This document shows, piece after piece, positions 51,355 to 61,217 of a DNA stretch of 64,000 nt. The stretch's first letter is position 1. Each line of letters begins with the position of its first letter. The notes beneath the pieces are model-generated. The model saw only the letters and a list, made by a program, of their open reading frames with translations, had not been told where the DNA came from and made no database searches. This stretch comes from Carboxydothermus pertinax (lineage in GTDB: Bacteria > Bacillota > Z-2901 > Carboxydothermales > Carboxydothermaceae), in NCBI RefSeq assembly GCF_001950255.1, contig NZ_BDJK01000011.1, forward strand, positions 20,142 to 84,141. Reading direction: 5' to 3'. The position numbers and the translations under genes are program-made.

Positions 51355-52611
51355 TTACAAAACATTTTTTTCAGAAAAATAGCGACAATATTTTACAAAA
51401 ACAAAATTGGGGCTCCCACCCCAGAGTTTATTATTATTATATATTTCTTTGAGCATATTTTCTATAAGTATTCCATAACCTTTGCTACTATCGCTTAAAA
51501 ACACATGGGTTACAACTCCTATAAATTTACCATCTTTAATAATAGGAGAACCGCTCATTCCTTGTACGATTCCGCCGGTAATCCTTAAAAGCCTGGGATC
51601 TTTTATCCTTAAGATTAAATTTCGACCATCTTTTTGATAGGGTCTTACCTTTTCGATATAAATGGTGAATTTTTCTATTTTTTCTCCTTTTAACACGGTG
51701 TAAATTTCTGCCGGTCCTGGTTTTACTTCTTCATTAAAAGCAATGGGTAAAGGCTTTTTAAAAAAAGGATTAATTATTTCCTGACTCGCCTTACCAAAAA
51801 TACCAAAACGGTTATTTAAATACACTGCACCTATAACATTTTTGTGCAAAAAGGTACCAATTTTTTCTCCCGGTTGTCCCCGGTGGCTAGGGTAAATTGT
51901 TTGGATTTTAGCCGCTACAATTTTACCTTTGTTGATGGGAAATACTTTTCCGGTATCAGGATCAATAATTGTGTGGCCCAAAGCACCAAAGCTCTTATCC
52001 CGGGGGTTATAGTAAGAGAGTGTTCCAAGCCCAGCTAAATTGTCCCTAATAAACACCCCTATGCGCCATCTCTTTTCTTCAAAACTGTAAACTGGTGTAA
52101 TTTCTCGTTTAAAAATATCATCGCCCCGTTTTATCGTAAAAGTTATTTTTTGGCCTCCAAAATGATTAATAAGATTTTTTAGTTCAAATTCGTGATTAAC
52201 CGTAATATCATTGACTTTTAAAATCAAATCCCCTTCTTTTAAACCTGTCTCTTTGGCAGGATTAGCATCTCCTTTTTTGGTTTTTACTTCCGAAAAACCC
52301 ACCACCATAACACCAGGAGTTTTAAGGTAAATTCCAATACTGTGACCTCCGGGTACAAGATAATTCACCGGGATTTTTTTAACGGAAATTTCTTTTAGGG
52401 TAATAAGGCCCAATAGTTTTAATTCAATGCAATCCTTATTTAACGGGTTAATTTTTAAAGAAGTTAGAAAAGGGGCTTTAGGTTTTTCATCACCTAAAAT
52501 TTGGATTTCATTTGGTAAGGAGTTTAGGACCAACCACCCGGACAAGCAAAAAAACAACAGAGAGATTACAACGATATTTCGCCATATTTTCCGATATTTG
52601 TTTTTTTTCAA
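51355..52611 (-). CDS. spoIVB: SpoIVB serine peptidase
   Basis: SpoIVB is made in the forespore and cuts SpoIVFA to activate sigma-K. The 418-residue protein has an N-terminal membrane segment, a PDZ domain (about 100-185), and the peptidase with His in GALGHTII and Ser in GMSGSP. The start is TTG at 52611; a GGGGTGA ribosome site lies in an inverted repeat (52613-52703). Confidence 0.95.
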   Translation of the reverse strand: MKKNKYRKIWRNIVVISLLFFCLSGWLVLNSLPNEIQILGDEKPKAPFLTSLKINPLNKDCIELKLLGLITLKEISVKKIPVNYLVPGGHSIGIYLKTPGVMVVGFSEVKTKKGDANPAKETGLKEGDLILKVNDITVNHEFELKNLINHFGGQKITFTIKRGDDIFKREITPVYSFEEKRWRIGVFIRDNLAGLGTLSYYNPRDKSFGALGHTIIDPDTGKVFPINKGKIVAAKIQTIYPSHRGQPGEKIGTFLHKNVIGAVYLNNRFGIFGKASQEIINPFFKKPLPIAFNEEVKPGPAEIYTVLKGEKIEKFTIYIEKVRPYQKDGRNLILRIKDPRLLRITGGIVQGMSGSPIIKDGKFIGVVTHVFLSDSSKGYGILIENMLKEIYNNNKLWGGSPNFVFVKYCRYFSEKNVL

Positions 52612-52612
52612 A

Positions 52613-52703
52613 GGATATCACCCCATTTCGGCGTTTTTTTTGTTTAATTTTATTTTTTCTTTTGCTTTCGCCATTATGTTGATATTTTTTTGGAGTGATA
52701 TCC
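52613..52703 (-). promoter_or_regulatory. Inverted repeat masking the spoIVB ribosome site
   Basis: Plus-strand GGATATCACCCC (52613-52624) is complementary to GGAGTGATATCC (52692-52703) except for one G-U pair. The loop is 67 AT-rich bases. The arm near the gene carries the GGGGTGA ribosome site. Confidence 0.55.
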
Positions 52704-52708
52704 AAAAA

Positions 52709-52737
52709 AAATTAGCGGGTTTTCCCGCTAATTTCCT
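52709..52737 (-). terminator. Rho-independent terminator of recN
   Basis: Minus-strand AAATTAGCGGG / CCCGCTAATTT with an AAAA loop, followed by eight Us. The recN stop codon lies in the 5' arm. Confidence 0.88.
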
Positions 52738-54386
52738 TTTTTGAGAATTTTTTCAGCCATTTCCAGGGTTAAAGCCCCAATTTCCCGTTCCCCAAGCATA
52801 CGAGCAATTTCCCAAACCCTTTCTTCCATGTTTAATTTTTTTACCCGGGTCTTGGTGCGACCATCACTAACTATTTTTTCCACTACAAAATGGGTATCAG
52901 CAAAGCCGGCGATTACCGGCGAATGAGTTACCAAAAGAACCTGATGATTTTGGGAGAGTTTTTTTAAATTTTCTCCTACCACTTCTATAATACTCCCCCC
53001 AAGCCCTGACTCTATTTCATCAAAAATCAGCGTATCATGTTCGTCTACCTGGTTAAAATACAGTTTAAAGGAGAGTAAAAGGCGGGATAGTTCGCCTCCC
53101 GAAGCAATTTTTGCTAAGGGCTTCAAATCTTCCCCGGGATTGGGAAGAAAATAAAATTGTACCGTCTCATCCCCCCGGGGCCCTGGGAAACTTGCGGAAA
53201 ACATAACCTTTATTTCCGCATGGGGCATTAATAATTCCTTTAAATATTCTTTAAGGCTCTTTTCTAAATGCTCGGCCAGTTTTTTTCGCTTTTCTTTTAC
53301 TAAAGCATTTATTTTAAAATAGTTTTCCCGTTTTTTTAAAGCATCTTCCTGGTAAAAAGCCTTATTTTCCTCAATTTGTGCCAAATCCTGATATTCTTTC
53401 CGGGCGTTTTCTAAAAAAACTAAAACATCCCTTAATTCTGGCCCGTATTTTTTCTTTAAAAGTTCATAACGATAAAGCCGTTCTTCCACTTCATCGGGGT
53501 TTATCGTTTGGTTTTCTAATCCATCTAAATAACCTTTAATTTCTAAAGCCGATTCCTCTAAAAGACAGGCTGCTTCTTCCACTTTTTTTAAAGCTTCCAG
53601 GGAAAAAGTATCAATCCGGGCAGCATCTTTTAAATCTTTAATAACCCGTCCCAGGCGGTCCACAATTCCCGGATCATTTTCCCCATAGATTTCCCGATAT
53701 GCTTCCCCAATTAACCCTAAAAGCCTTTCCTGGTTGACAAGACGCAAACGTAAACTTTTTAATTCCTGTTCTTCTTCTAGCGAAGGATTTAATTTTTCAA
53801 TCTCTTCAATACAAAACTTCAAGTAATCTAATCGTTTTAGCCGTTCTTTTTCTTGCGAAATTACAGTCTCATATTTCCTTTCCGCTTCCTGCCAGGCGTT
53901 GTAAGCTTCTCCAAGCTGTTCCCCTAATCTTTGAAATTCATCGTCCCCGCTACGGTCCAACAGCTTTAAATGATAAGATGGCGAGAGCAGTAATTGTTGT
54001 TCGTGTTGAGTCATAATATCTATTAAACCCTGGGATACTTCCCGGTAAAGAGCCAAGGGCACCACCATACCGTTAATGCGGGCCACCGACTTACCTTCCG
54101 CTGATATTTCCCGGGAAAAAATGTTTACCTCATCGGCAGGAAGTCCAAGTTCTACAAGTTTTTCCGTAAGCTTTTCCGACTCAAAAGAAGCAGTTATCAA
54201 CGCTTTGGTTGCGCCTTTTCGCACCATGTCCCCCCGGGCCTTTTGCCCAATGACTAAAAGGAGAGCATCAATTAACATGGACTTTCCAGCACCGGTCTCT
54301 CCGGTTAAGACATTTAACCCCTTGGTAAATTCAAGATTTACCCTTTCAATTAAGCCAAAATTTTCAATAGCCAGCGTTAACAGCAT
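52728..54386 (-). CDS. recN: DNA repair protein RecN
   Basis: RecN is an SMC-like ATPase for double-strand break repair. The 552-residue protein has Walker A GETGAGKSM (residues 30-38), long coiled coils, and a late ABC signature SGGELSRLLL with Walker B TLIFDEIESGLGG. It follows argR by 8 bases. Confidence 0.97.
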   Translation of the reverse strand: MLLTLAIENFGLIERVNLEFTKGLNVLTGETGAGKSMLIDALLLVIGQKARGDMVRKGATKALITASFESEKLTEKLVELGLPADEVNIFSREISAEGKSVARINGMVVPLALYREVSQGLIDIMTQHEQQLLLSPSYHLKLLDRSGDDEFQRLGEQLGEAYNAWQEAERKYETVISQEKERLKRLDYLKFCIEEIEKLNPSLEEEQELKSLRLRLVNQERLLGLIGEAYREIYGENDPGIVDRLGRVIKDLKDAARIDTFSLEALKKVEEAACLLEESALEIKGYLDGLENQTINPDEVEERLYRYELLKKKYGPELRDVLVFLENARKEYQDLAQIEENKAFYQEDALKKRENYFKINALVKEKRKKLAEHLEKSLKEYLKELLMPHAEIKVMFSASFPGPRGDETVQFYFLPNPGEDLKPLAKIASGGELSRLLLSFKLYFNQVDEHDTLIFDEIESGLGGSIIEVVGENLKKLSQNHQVLLVTHSPVIAGFADTHFVVEKIVSDGRTKTRVKKLNMEERVWEIARMLGEREIGALTLEMAEKILKKGN

Positions 54387-54394
54387 ACTATCAC

Positions 54395-54847
54395 CTAGGA
54401 TAAAAATTCATCAAATCTTGCCAATATTTTCGGAACTCGTTCGCGGTCCCGGGCAATGATTAAAATAGTGTCATCACCGGCAATTGTTCCTAAAATTTCA
54501 GGAAAAGCAACCTGATCAATAGCACTGGCCACTCCCTGGGCCGCGCCGGGCAAGGTTTTAATTACGATTAAGTTTTCACTTTGATCATAACTACTTACGG
54601 CATCAGCAAAGAGTCTTTTTAGCCGTTCTATCGATGCCGCAGAAATAGTTTTTTGGGGTAAGGCATACCGGTAACTATCTTTTTGAAAAGGAATTTTTAC
54701 CAGTCCCAATTCTTTAATATCCCGGCTAACGGTAGCCTGAGTTACGTCAAAACCTTCTTGTTTTAAAGCGTCAGCCAATTCTTCTTGGGTTCTTATTACT
54801 TTTTGTTCTATAAGCTCAAGGATTTTTTTTTGGCGGCGTATTTTCAA
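54395..54847 (-). CDS. argR: Arginine repressor ArgR
   Basis: ArgR is a hexameric arginine-dependent regulator. The 150-residue protein has an N-terminal winged helix (TQATVSRDIKELGL) and a C-terminal domain with GTIAGDDTILI that binds arginine. The start is TTG with AAGGAGG upstream. It overlaps the methyltransferase gene by 4 bases. Confidence 0.95.
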   Translation of the reverse strand: MKIRRQKKILELIEQKVIRTQEELADALKQEGFDVTQATVSRDIKELGLVKIPFQKDSYRYALPQKTISAASIERLKRLFADAVSSYDQSENLIVIKTLPGAAQGVASAIDQVAFPEILGTIAGDDTILIIARDRERVPKILARFDEFLS

Positions 54848-55419
54848 AGAGGATTCCTCCTTTTTCCAATGATATATAACTTTGGATAAGATTGGGGACG
54901 ATTTAAATATTCATGTTTTACTACAAAACCTTCCCGGTCCGGAATTTTTTGCCCAAGCTCTTCCAGCAAAATTTTTTCTTCCTCGCCTCCTGGATGGCCT
55001 ACATATACAGTAATTGCGATGATTCCGCCAAGTTCAAGGAGTTTATAACACTCCGAGATGCCGGCAATTGTAGATTTTGGCTTGGTCACCACTTTTTTAT
55101 CTCCCCCCGGCAGATAGCCTAAATTAAAAACTGCAGCCTTTATGGGAGAGAAAACATATTGGCGAATGTTTTCGTGGGAGTCTAAAATTAAAGTAACTCT
55201 CTCCTCTAAAAAAGCTTCCGCTAGCTTTTCTTTGGTAATCTTTAAGGCCTTTTCTTGAATGTCAAAAGCATAAACTTTACCGCTTTTCCCTACAAGCTCT
55301 GCCAGAAATAAGGTATCGTTACCATTACCGGCAGTGGCATCTACTACCACATCCCCTGCTTGAACTACCTCCTGAAGATAGAGATGGGCAAGTCCTGTAA
55401 TTTTTTCCAGGTTAATCAT
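54844..55419 (-). CDS. SAM-dependent methyltransferase, rRNA-type (YtqB-like)
   Basis: A 191-residue class I methyltransferase with VVDATAGNGNDTLFLAEL (near 28) and FNLGYLPGGDK (near 95). This matches the YtqB-like family; YtqB-type enzymes are suggested to modify tRNA or rRNA. It overlaps nadK by 8 bases. Confidence 0.85.
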   Translation of the reverse strand: MINLEKITGLAHLYLQEVVQAGDVVVDATAGNGNDTLFLAELVGKSGKVYAFDIQEKALKITKEKLAEAFLEERVTLILDSHENIRQYVFSPIKAAVFNLGYLPGGDKKVVTKPKSTIAGISECYKLLELGGIIAITVYVGHPGGEEEKILLEELGQKIPDREGFVVKHEYLNRPQSYPKLYIIGKRRNPL

Positions 55420-56275
55420 GATAGCGATTTGCCTCCCGCATTTTCTCCCGTAAAAGCTGATAAAAACTTCGGTTTTTTAGCTTTACAAATTTTGCCCGGT
55501 AAGGAGCCTTCCTAATTAGTATTTCATCACCCTTACGGATACCGAAACCTTGCTGGCCATCTACAGTTAACATACTGCTCTCTAAAGCCGTCTTTACCAG
55601 TATTTTAATTTCTTTATCATCAGCAACGACCAGCGACCGGGCAGCAAGGGTATGGGGGCAAATGGGAGTAATAATAAAAGCTTTTACTTCCGGATCAAGG
55701 ATTGCCCCCCCAGCCGATAAGGAATAGGCGGTGGAGCCGGTAGGAGTTGCCACAATTACTCCATCGGCGGCGTACTCGGTTATATACTGTTCATCGACAA
55801 AAACCGAGAAATTTATTATTCGGGCAAAAGCCCCTTTGGTCAAAACCCCATCGTTTAACCCATGAAAAACCGCCACTTCCCTTTGTTCGCGCAAAACTAC
55901 GGCTTCTAACATGGTACGGTCTTCTATAATGAATTCTCCGGCTTGAATTTTTTGCAAACCAAAGTCAATTTCCTGGGGATCAAGCTCACTTAAATACCCA
56001 AGCTGCCCAAGGTTTATCCCTAAAACCGGAATACCCCTGGGGGCAAAATACCGGGTAGCACAAAGAATTGTTCCATCGCCTCCTAAGACAAAAACAAGGT
56101 CTAGCTTTCCAGCTTTTTCATCAATTTCAGCCAATTCAACAATTCCGCATTCTCCCGAAACAGCATAACGGTTTTTTAATAAAAACCCATATTCCGACGC
56201 CTTTTCCATTATTTTTTCATATAATGCCGGACTCAGTTTTTTATCTTTATTTACCGCAATACCAATTATTCTCAA
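55412..56275 (-). CDS. nadK: NAD kinase
   Basis: NadK makes NADP. The protein (about 287 residues) has VLGGDGTIL near residue 65, the GLNDGVLTKG motif and TPTGSTAYSLSAGG. The TTG at 56275 has GGAGG 9 bases upstream; the frame's first TTG at 56284 touches that site. Confidence 0.95.
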   Translation of the reverse strand: MRIIGIAVNKDKKLSPALYEKIMEKASEYGFLLKNRYAVSGECGIVELAEIDEKAGKLDLVFVLGGDGTILCATRYFAPRGIPVLGINLGQLGYLSELDPQEIDFGLQKIQAGEFIIEDRTMLEAVVLREQREVAVFHGLNDGVLTKGAFARIINFSVFVDEQYITEYAADGVIVATPTGSTAYSLSAGGAILDPEVKAFIITPICPHTLAARSLVVADDKEIKILVKTALESSMLTVDGQQGFGIRKGDEILIRKAPYRAKFVKLKNRSFYQLLREKMREANRYHD

Positions 56276-56357
56276 GGGCGTCAACCTCCGCTATTTAAAT
56301 TCTCTCTGTCTTACCTAAATCCTCCTTGATACTTAAAAAAGCAGGGAAACTCCCTGC

Positions 56358-57158
56358 TTACTTATTTAACCGTAAAAAAGCTTCTTCTACAACCCTACTT
56401 ATGTCAATTGAAACCTCTTTTTCAGTTTTTTTTGTCGAAAGATATAATAAGTATTCTATATTTCCTTCGGGACCGGTAATCGGAGAATAGGTAAGTCCCA
56501 ATACCGAAAATCCAGTATCTTTAGCAAAACCAATAATTTCTTTTATTACCTCCCGGTGGGTATCCGGGTCCTTTACTACACCTTTTTTCCCTACCTTTTC
56601 CCGCCCGGCTTCAAACTGCGGCTTTATTAAGACAATTGCCTGGCCATCGGGAACTAAAATCTCTTTGATCTTCGGTAATACTAGCTTAAGGGAAATAAAA
56701 GAAACATCGCAAGTAGCAAAATCAGGTCTTACAGGCAACTTTTCCCCTTCAAAGTAACGAATATTCGTCCTCTCAAACACTACCACCCGTGGGTCCTGGC
56801 GAAGTTTAAAGCTTAATTGTCCATATCCAACATCTACCGCAAAAACCCTCTTTGCTCCGTTTTGGAGAGCACAATCGGTAAAGCCTCCAGTCGACGCCCC
56901 AATATCTATAACAATCTTTCCCTGAAGGCTCACCTTAAATTCCTCTAAAGCTTTTTCTAATTTATAACCGCCGCGGCTCACATATTTTAAGCCCTGTCCA
57001 ATTATTCTAATGGGGGTTTCTTCCAAAACCATGGTTCCGGGCTTGGTAATTTTTTGTTCTCCAACTACTACTTCACCGGCAATAATAAGGGCGCGAGCCT
57101 TTTCCCGGCTTTGGACCAATCCCCTTTCTACTAACAAAACATCAAGCCGTTTTTTCAT
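56358..57158 (-). CDS. tlyA: TlyA-family rRNA methyltransferase
   Basis: A 266-residue protein with an N-terminal S4 domain (about 1-60) and an FtsJ-type methyltransferase ([16 protein letters not shown] near 84). Homologues methylate 16S and 23S rRNA ribose; some are called hemolysins. It overlaps dxs by 4 bases. Confidence 0.92.
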   Translation of the reverse strand: MKKRLDVLLVERGLVQSREKARALIIAGEVVVGEQKITKPGTMVLEETPIRIIGQGLKYVSRGGYKLEKALEEFKVSLQGKIVIDIGASTGGFTDCALQNGAKRVFAVDVGYGQLSFKLRQDPRVVVFERTNIRYFEGEKLPVRPDFATCDVSFISLKLVLPKIKEILVPDGQAIVLIKPQFEAGREKVGKKGVVKDPDTHREVIKEIIGFAKDTGFSVLGLTYSPITGPEGNIEYLLYLSTKKTEKEVSIDISRVVEEAFLRLNK

Positions 57159-59023
57159 CGCTTGCTAAATATCTCCTGTAATTTTAGGTAAATTTTTTCT
57201 TCCGTTAAACCATAAAGGTTTAATACTTCCTCCACTTTACCCTGGGGAGGAAATTCATCGGCAATTCCAAGGTTTATAACTCTACTCTCTAATCCTTTCG
57301 CCTGGAATAATTCATTTACTGCTGAGCCAAAACCCCCGGCAAGCACATTTTCTTCAACGGTAATTACAGGTTTTTTGAGTCTTCCAATTTCTTCTAAGAG
57401 TTTTTCATCTAAAGGTTTAACAAACCGGGCATCGATAACCCCCAAGGAAATTCCTTCATTCTCAAGCCTTTGTGCTGCTTTCAGGGCGTAGTTTAAGGGG
57501 CGTCCCACTCCAACAATAAATCCGTCTCTACCTTCTTTTAAAACTTCACCGGTACCAATAGGAATCTCTTCATAAGGCGTTAACTTAACCCCTACTGCAG
57601 CTCCCCGGGGATAGCGAAGAGCAATGGGGCCAGGATAATTCAGGGCTGTATAGAGCATCTTCCTAAGCATATCCTCATTTCTGGGAACCATTAACGTTAA
57701 ATTGGGAATCAGCCGTAAATAACTTAAATCAAAAATTCCGTGATGGGTCGGTCCATCTTCTCCTACTATTCCTGCCCGATCAATGGCAAATACCACCGGT
57801 AAATTTTGCAGGCATACGTCATGGATAATCTGGTCAAAGGACCTTTGCAAAAAGGTAGAGTATATAGCCACTACCGGCTTTAAACCCTCACAGGCCATCC
57901 CCGCCGCCATAGTCACCGCATGTTGTTCGGCGATGCCTACATCGTAAAAGCGGTCTGGAAAATGCCGGGCAAAGTAATTTAGTCCGGTACCGGTAGGCAT
58001 TGCCGCAGTTATAGCCACCACATCCCGGCGGCTTTCGGAAAGCTCTACCAGGGCTTTCCCAAAAACTTCGGTAAAACTTACTTTTGGCGCCTCCACCGGC
58101 TCACCGGTACTAACATAAAATTTACCAACTCCGTGAAAGCCATCAGGATTTTCTTCCGCTAACAAATAGCCCTTCCCTTTTTTCGTGATGACATGGATTA
58201 CCACCGGTCCGTCATAGGTTTTAGCCCGGCGTAATACCTCGGTCATCTCTTTAATATTGTGCCCGTCAATTGGCCCTAAATAGGTAAACCCCAACTCCTC
58301 AAAAATCATTCCGGGAACCAAAAGGTACTTAAAGCTATCCTTTAACCGCTCTCCTACCTTTACCATAGTAGGGCCAATATGGGGAATTTTTTTGATAAGC
58401 GCTTCAAGCTCATCTTTACCTTTGGAATATTTGGGGTCTGTACGAATTCGGCTTAAGTACGACGACAGCGCTCCAACATTCTTGGCAATGGACATTTCAT
58501 TGTCATTTACCACCACAATCAGGTTTGTCTTTAAGTGACCGGCATGATTTAGCGCCTCAAAAGCCATACCACCGGTTAAGGCTCCATCGCCAATTACCGC
58601 CACAACCTCGTAATTCTCTCCTTTTAAATCCCTGGCTAAAGCCATCCCCAGTGCCGCAGAAATCGAAGTACTGCTATGCCCTACGCCAAAGGAATCATAT
58701 GGGCTTTCTTCCCTTTTGGGAAAGCCGGAGATACCGCCAAAAGTTCTTAAGGTCTTAAACTGTTTTTTCCTTCCGGTAAGAATTTTATGGGCATAAGCCT
58801 GATGGCCAACATCCCAGATAATCTTATCCTTCGGAGCTTCGAAAACCAAATGAAGGGCTAAAGTTAATTCTATTACCCCTAAACTTGGTGCCAGATGGCC
58901 ACCGTTTTGGCTAGCAACGGTAATTATGTACTCCCGAAGTTCCCGGGCAAGGGCTACTACTTCACTAAAATTTAGCTTTTTTAAATCTTCTGGCGAGGAA
59001 ATCCGCTCTAAAATAGGTCCCAA
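57155..59023 (-). CDS. dxs: 1-deoxy-D-xylulose-5-phosphate synthase
   Basis: Dxs is the first enzyme of the MEP pathway (pyruvate plus glyceraldehyde 3-phosphate). The 622-residue protein has the thiamine-diphosphate motif [18 protein letters not shown] and the late [15 protein letters not shown]. It follows oapA by 13 bases. Confidence 0.97.
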   Translation of the reverse strand: MGPILERISSPEDLKKLNFSEVVALARELREYIITVASQNGGHLAPSLGVIELTLALHLVFEAPKDKIIWDVGHQAYAHKILTGRKKQFKTLRTFGGISGFPKREESPYDSFGVGHSSTSISAALGMALARDLKGENYEVVAVIGDGALTGGMAFEALNHAGHLKTNLIVVVNDNEMSIAKNVGALSSYLSRIRTDPKYSKGKDELEALIKKIPHIGPTMVKVGERLKDSFKYLLVPGMIFEELGFTYLGPIDGHNIKEMTEVLRRAKTYDGPVVIHVITKKGKGYLLAEENPDGFHGVGKFYVSTGEPVEAPKVSFTEVFGKALVELSESRRDVVAITAAMPTGTGLNYFARHFPDRFYDVGIAEQHAVTMAAGMACEGLKPVVAIYSTFLQRSFDQIIHDVCLQNLPVVFAIDRAGIVGEDGPTHHGIFDLSYLRLIPNLTLMVPRNEDMLRKMLYTALNYPGPIALRYPRGAAVGVKLTPYEEIPIGTGEVLKEGRDGFIVGVGRPLNYALKAAQRLENEGISLGVIDARFVKPLDEKLLEEIGRLKKPVITVEENVLAGGFGSAVNELFQAKGLESRVINLGIADEFPPQGKVEEVLNLYGLTEEKIYLKLQEIFSKR

Positions 59024-59036
59024 AGGACGGCCTCCT

Positions 59037-59618
59037 TTAATGGTCTTTTAGTATTTTAACTTTTATATTTTTTTCTATTTGGTAAAGAATAATACCGGCT
59101 ACCTCCAAAACATCTTCAGCTCGCTCAATAGCAAATTTCTTCCCTAAACCTTTACTAGCAACTGTTACGGCAGCAATTAAACTGGTAATTAAAATATTTA
59201 TTAAAAGCTCTTTTCCAGTAAAGATCTCAGAAATCTGCCGAGCAAGAGAAATCCCTAAAGCTCCACCAATGGTTCCGGTAATATCACCAATAACGTCATT
59301 ACAAAAATTAGCTACCTTGTCAGCATTTCTGACCATCAGGTAGCTCTCCCGGGCACCTTTTATTTTTTTACTTGCTTTGGCATGAAAGGGTGCCTCTTCA
59401 GCAGCCGTTGCTGCAATCCCAATAACATCAAAAATAATGTGGACAAAAATAATAAAAACTAAAAAAACTATTGAAATTACAATACTTTTAGTGCGAACTA
59501 TAAAATACTCCGATAAAAAAGTAAAAAACAAAGCTAAACTAAAGGTTAATAAAGCAACTCGTAAAATTCTATTTAAATTTTCCTTCTGCTCTTTTGGGCG
59601 TTTCACCGAATGTCCCAA
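59037..59618 (-). CDS. oapA: OLE-associated membrane protein OapA
   Basis: A 193-residue membrane protein with four or so hydrophobic segments and the central [24 protein letters not shown] segment (here described as a region). It is adjacent to the OLE RNA and dxs, which is the position of OapA, the protein that binds OLE RNA and brings it to the membrane (established for Bacillus halodurans). The start is TTG at 59618 with GAGGTGG 6 bases upstream. Confidence 0.85.
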   Translation of the reverse strand: MGHSVKRPKEQKENLNRILRVALLTFSLALFFTFLSEYFIVRTKSIVISIVFLVFIIFVHIIFDVIGIAATAAEEAPFHAKASKKIKGARESYLMVRNADKVANFCNDVIGDITGTIGGALGISLARQISEIFTGKELLINILITSLIAAVTVASKGLGKKFAIERAEDVLEVAGIILYQIEKNIKVKILKDH

Positions 59619-59640
59619 TTAATTCCACCTCAATAAATAT

Positions 59641-60258
59641 GTAGCCAGGACGACTGACAGCCTTGCAGGTTAATTTTATGGCTTAAGGTCCAGTAGGATT
59701 TCCCCAGAAGCTACCTCTCGTCACCGATAAGGCGGTTTCCCTTTAAAGCTTCTGCCGCAGGGTTGCCCATCTTGCGGAACTGGATTACCACTTAGTCCAT
59801 ACTGCAATCCCCGCAAGACCTTGGCCAGGCCAAACAGCCTAGAGGATTTCCCCGACGGCTCCCGCACCAATCTAGCCTCTTTTGCAAAATGGGTTTCAAT
59901 TAGAAAGTTCGAAGCCTAAGGGCCCTTTCGGCTTCTCCCCTTAACCTAATATCCCCCCATTTCACTCAAGGCAGGCTACACTGCACGTAGCACGCCCCCA
60001 CGTGCAGGTTTAATCCCAAGCCGTAGTTCGTGACTACTCCCCACGCACTTGGGTCTCCGTGGAAGGAGGGTCCACGCCCGCATGCCATTGCGGCTCGCCC
60101 TCCAACCTTAACTCCCAGCACCAGCCCCCGACTGGGCGTCGTAAGCCAGCACCAGGAACTTCATCGATGTGCCCGCGACGGATTTTTAGGCCCGTCTTCG
60201 AAAGGTGCGGGTCCGACTAGGATACTGCGTCAGCCGTCCCGTGCTGTTTTCAATTGTC
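59641..60258 (-). ncRNA. ole: OLE RNA (ornate large extremophilic RNA)
   Basis: The 699-base gap between ispA and oapA contains no plausible gene, yet is visibly GC-richer than its neighbours and has many short inverted repeats. Its length (about 610-620 bases), orientation and exact neighbours (ispA upstream, oapA and dxs downstream) match the OLE RNA class of extremophilic Firmicutes. It should be transcribed on the minus strand and bind OapA at the membrane. In Bacillus halodurans loss of this complex lowers resistance to cold, ethanol and magnesium. A near-consensus sigma-A promoter precedes it (60264-60292). The 3' end is near GGCTGTCAGTCGTCC at about 59645. Confidence 0.88.
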
Positions 60259-60263
60259 TTAAA

Positions 60264-60292
60264 ATTATAGCAGATTTTAATAAACATTTCAA
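60264..60292 (-). promoter_or_regulatory. Sigma-A promoter of the OLE RNA
   Basis: Minus-strand TTGAAA (60287-60292), 17 bases, TATAAT (60264-60269). Transcription should start near 60257. It lies just after the ispA stop codon (60318). Confidence 0.78.
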
Positions 60293-60317
60293 AAGTAGTT
60301 TGATTCCAAAAATCTAC

Positions 60318-61205
60318 CTAAGATTCCCTTTTAAGGATATATTCCGCAAGTTCAATGAAAAAGCTACTTCTCTCACCGTACCGCTTTAAAATGTTTTGCG
60401 CCGCAGCTATTTCTTCTTCTGCCTGTCTTCTGGTCTCATCAATGCCAAAAAGTGAAACATAGGTAAGCTTTTGATTTTTTTCATCGCTCCCCACCGGTTT
60501 TCCTATTTTGGTAAAATCTCCTATTACATCCAGCAAATCATCTACCATTTGGAAAGCAAGGCCAAGGTGCCGCCCATAATTATCTAAAGCCTCAATTTCC
60601 TCTTCTAAAGCTCCGGCAAGGATTCCTCCGGCTATTAAGCTGTAACGGATTAGCCTGGCAGTTTTATTTAGATGAATGTATTGTAACACTTCTGGATCTT
60701 TTTTCTTTTCATTAGAAGTTAAATCTACTACCTGGCCGGCAATAAGTCCTTCGGAGCCGGAAGCTACTGCAAGCTCGGCAATAGCCCGCACTACCCGCTC
60801 TGCAGGGATGCCCAATTCCATGGTTTTAGCTGTTAACTCAAAAGCTTTGGTTAAAAGAGCATCTCCCGCTAAGATGGCAATAGCTTCCCCAAAAACTTTG
60901 TGGTTGGTTGGTTTACCTCGTCGAAAATCATCATTATCCATTGCCGGTAAGTCATCATGAATTAACGAATAGGTATGAAGACATTCTACCCCTACAGCTG
61001 CTGGAAGTAGTTTTTCCGGCATAAGGCCACTCCATTCTCCAGCTGCTAAAAGCAAGACCGGTCTTAGCCGTTTGCCTCCTGCCTGCAAGCTATAATTCAT
61101 CGCTTGGTGAATTACCGGCGGATAAGTATCCTCGGGGGGTAAAAAACGGCGTAGCCCCTCTTCCGTTAAATTTTGATAATATTTGAGACGATTTTTAAAA
61201 TCCAT
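60318..61205 (-). CDS. ispA: Farnesyl/geranyl diphosphate synthase IspA
   Basis: IspA is a short-chain prenyltransferase. The 295-residue protein has the first Asp-rich motif DDLPAMDND and the second QMVDDLLDVIGD, and GGKRLRP. It follows xseB by 12 bases. Confidence 0.96.
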   Translation of the reverse strand: MDFKNRLKYYQNLTEEGLRRFLPPEDTYPPVIHQAMNYSLQAGGKRLRPVLLLAAGEWSGLMPEKLLPAAVGVECLHTYSLIHDDLPAMDNDDFRRGKPTNHKVFGEAIAILAGDALLTKAFELTAKTMELGIPAERVVRAIAELAVASGSEGLIAGQVVDLTSNEKKKDPEVLQYIHLNKTARLIRYSLIAGGILAGALEEEIEALDNYGRHLGLAFQMVDDLLDVIGDFTKIGKPVGSDEKNQKLTYVSLFGIDETRRQAEEEIAAAQNILKRYGERSSFFIELAEYILKRES

Positions 61206-61217
61206 GTAGCTCCTCCA

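Noticed and set aside
52508-52705. A 65-codon minus-strand frame over the start of spoIVB
   Set aside because: It begins in the recN terminator U run, has no ribosome site, and overlaps spoIVB in another frame.
60030-60389. A 119-codon plus-strand frame
   Set aside because: It covers the OLE RNA and the end of ispA on the other strand, with low-complexity Pro/Arg-rich content and no ribosome site.
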